In this document: positions 62,722-64,000 of the stretch, piece by piece
Layout of the letters: each line of letters starts with the position of its first letter
Numbering within the stretch: the first letter of the stretch is position 1
Notes under the pieces: model-generated
What the model saw: only the letters and a program-made list of their open reading frames with translations
Database searches by the model: none
Told to the model about the DNA's origin: nothing
Assembly (NCBI RefSeq): GCF_013344475.1
Contig: NZ_JABUOU010000005.1
Span: 1 to 64,000 of the forward strand
Length of the DNA: 64,000 nt
Direction of reading: 5' to 3'
Origin: Martelella limonii
Lineage (GTDB): Bacteria > Pseudomonadota > Alphaproteobacteria > Rhizobiales > Rhizobiaceae
Made by a program: the position numbers and the translations under genes

Positions 62722-63606
62722 TCAGCGCGCGCGCGGATCGAGCGCGTCGCGCAGGCCGTCGCCGAGAAGGTTGAAGGCAAGGACTGTGGAGAAAATCGCG
62801 ATCCCGGGCCACATCGCCATCCACGGCGCACTGGAGATGAAGCGCTGCGCGGTATTCAGCATCGAACCCCAGGAAGGGTCAGGCGGTTGCAGGCCGAGAC
62901 CAAGGAATGAAAGGCTTGCCTCGGAGATAATGGCGGAGGCGATCGTCAACGTCGCCTGCACGGTGAGTTGCGGCAGGATATTGGGCAGGATGTGACGCAC
63001 CGCAATGCGCCAGCGCGGATTGCCGACGACGCTCGCCGCCTCGACATATTCCTCGTTCCGGATCGACAGCACCTGTCCGCGCGACAACCGGATGAACAGC
63101 GGCGTCGCGGTAATGCCGATGGCGATCATCGCATTGGTAAGGCTTGGCCCGAGGAACGAGGCGAGCGCGATGGCGAGAATCAGCGACGGGCAGGCGAGCA
63201 GCGCGTCCGTGAACCGGCTGATCAAACCGTCTATGACACCCCCGAGAAAACCAGCGGCAAGGCCGAGCGGCACGCCGATGGCGATCGCGATGGCGACCGA
63301 GGTGAGGCCGGCAAGAAGCGAAGCGCGCGTGCCCCATATGATGCGGGAGAGAATGTCCCGGCCGACCTCGTCCGTTCCCATCCAGTGGGCAAGCGAGGGC
63401 GCCTGACGCACCGCGGTCCAGCTCTGCGCGGTCGGATCGTAAGGGGCAAGCAGGGGGGCGAAGATGGCGACGAACAGCATGAACAGAACGACGCCGAGGC
63501 CGACCAGCGCGCTCTTGCGCTTCCGCAGACGCCGCCAGACGCGACTCTGAAAAAGGCCGAGAATAGGCGCGCGTGTGGCCTTCTCGGTTTCCGGGATCGC
63601 TGACAT
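62722..63606 (-). CDS. Peptide/opine-type ABC transporter permease (DppC family)
   Basis: ATG 63606 gives 294 residues. An N-terminal OppC_N-like segment (VWRRLRKRKSALVGLGVVLFMLFVAIFAPLLAPYDP) precedes HWMGTDEVGRDILSRIIWGTRASL and the EAA-loop region YVEAASVVGNPRWRIAVRHILPN. SEASLSFLGLGLQPPDPSWGSML is the classical DppC signature. It follows the DppB-type gene with a 2-nt gap. ATPase and binding-protein genes would lie outside the window or elsewhere. Confidence 0.87.
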   Translation of the reverse strand: MSAIPETEKATRAPILGLFQSRVWRRLRKRKSALVGLGVVLFMLFVAIFAPLLAPYDPTAQSWTAVRQAPSLAHWMGTDEVGRDILSRIIWGTRASLLAGLTSVAIAIAIGVPLGLAAGFLGGVIDGLISRFTDALLACPSLILAIALASFLGPSLTNAMIAIGITATPLFIRLSRGQVLSIRNEEYVEAASVVGNPRWRIAVRHILPNILPQLTVQATLTIASAIISEASLSFLGLGLQPPDPSWGSMLNTAQRFISSAPWMAMWPGIAIFSTVLAFNLLGDGLRDALDPRAR

Positions 63607-63608
63607 GG

Positions 63609-64000
63609 TTAGCCTCGCAGTCTCGGATTGACGAGTATATACCCGATATCCGCCAGAAGGTTGAGAAGGATGTAGAACACGGCCGTAACCAGCACCACGC
63701 CCTGCACCACCGGATAGTCGCGGGTAAACACCGCATCGACGATGAGCTTGCCGAAGCCGGGGATGGTGAATATCTGCTCGGTCAGCACGGCGCCACCGAG
63801 CAGGGTGCCGAATTCGAGTGCGCCGAGCGTGATGATCGGCGTCAGCGCGTTGCGCATCGCGTGCTTGAAGACGACTTTCCATTCGCTGAGGCCCTTGGCG
63901 CGTGCGGTGCGCACATAGTCGCTTTCCAGCGCCTGCAACATGGCCCCGCGGGTGTGGCGCATGATGATGCCGGCAATCGCCGTGCCGAGCACGAAGGCCG
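63609..64000 (-). CDS. Peptide-type ABC transporter permease (DppB family), partial (5' end outside window)
   Basis: The minus frame is open from the window edge to TAA at 63609, giving the C-terminal 129 residues. It includes MLQALESDYVRTARAKGLSEWKVVFKHAMRNALTPIITLG (EAA loop) and the conserved end VLVTAVFYILLNLLADIGYILVNPRLRG. It pairs with the DppC-type gene downstream. The start lies beyond position 64000; the GTG at 63992 is internal. Confidence 0.88.
   Translation of the reverse strand, partial: AFVLGTAIAGIIMRHTRGAMLQALESDYVRTARAKGLSEWKVVFKHAMRNALTPIITLGALEFGTLLGGAVLTEQIFTIPGFGKLIVDAVFTRDYPVVQGVVLVTAVFYILLNLLADIGYILVNPRLRG

Overview
The window is GC-rich alphaproteobacterial DNA, most likely from Hyphomicrobiales (a Rhizobiaceae or Aurantimonadaceae relative). 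This rests on gene content (tripartite TctABC and Liv-type uptake systems, a MupA/Atu3671-type luciferase-like monooxygenase, a UxaA-type sugar-acid dehydratase) and on dense ATGA/GTGA-coupled operons; no marker gene fixes the genus. The left edge and two internal junctions carry mobile-element debris (IS3, Tn3 and IS256 remnants, a broken toxin-antitoxin pair), which points to an accessory region.

Layout. 1-2442: partial DUF3883 nuclease-like gene, a RelE/HigB-like toxin with a frameshift next to an intact antitoxin, and an IS3 OrfA fragment fused in frame to a tyrosine-recombinase C-terminus. 2687-27838: a large catabolic locus with an NDP-forming acyl-CoA synthetase, a TctCBA transporter, a single-chain biotin-dependent acyl-CoA carboxylase, a FadB-like enzyme, an SCP2-type thiolase with its DUF35 partner, a TcuAB-type flavin/Fe-S dehydrogenase, an NAD-dependent 3-hydroxyacid dehydrogenase, an SMP-30 lactonase, an alpha/beta hydrolase, a complete Liv-type ABC importer, an aldehyde dehydrogenase and an IclR regulator. 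It looks like uptake and CoA-dependent degradation of an unidentified carboxylic or lactone compound. 27942-29020: decayed winged-helix regulator and Tn3 transposase remnant.

29154-60365 is the notable part. A hybrid NRPS/trans-AT-PKS pathway (free-standing malonyl acyltransferase, Sfp-type PPTase, Cy-A-PCP-TE NRPS with a cysteine-type specificity code, flavin monooxygenase, free-standing PCP, luciferase-like monooxygenase, a ketosynthase lacking its second catalytic His, ACP-KS-KR-ACP-ACP, KS, FAAL-ACP loading protein, GT2 glycosyltransferase) is physically interleaved with what looks like a complete non-phosphorylative L-fucose-type pathway (mutarotase, aldo-keto reductase, lactonase, dehydratase, SDR, FAH hydrolase) and a ribose-type sugar ABC importer. 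Eight copies of a 16-bp palindromic element, consensus ATTATAYTARTRTAAY, lie upstream of both the biosynthetic and the sugar genes and of a GntR/FCD regulator in their middle. I infer one regulon in which a fucose-like sugar or its catabolic intermediate controls production of a fatty-acid-primed, cysteine-containing and perhaps glycosylated metabolite.

60450-64000: IS256 scrap, a second GntR/FCD regulator, a bile acid:sodium symporter-family transporter, and the start of a peptide/opine-type ABC permease pair that runs off the right edge. No rRNA, tRNA or CRISPR array was seen.
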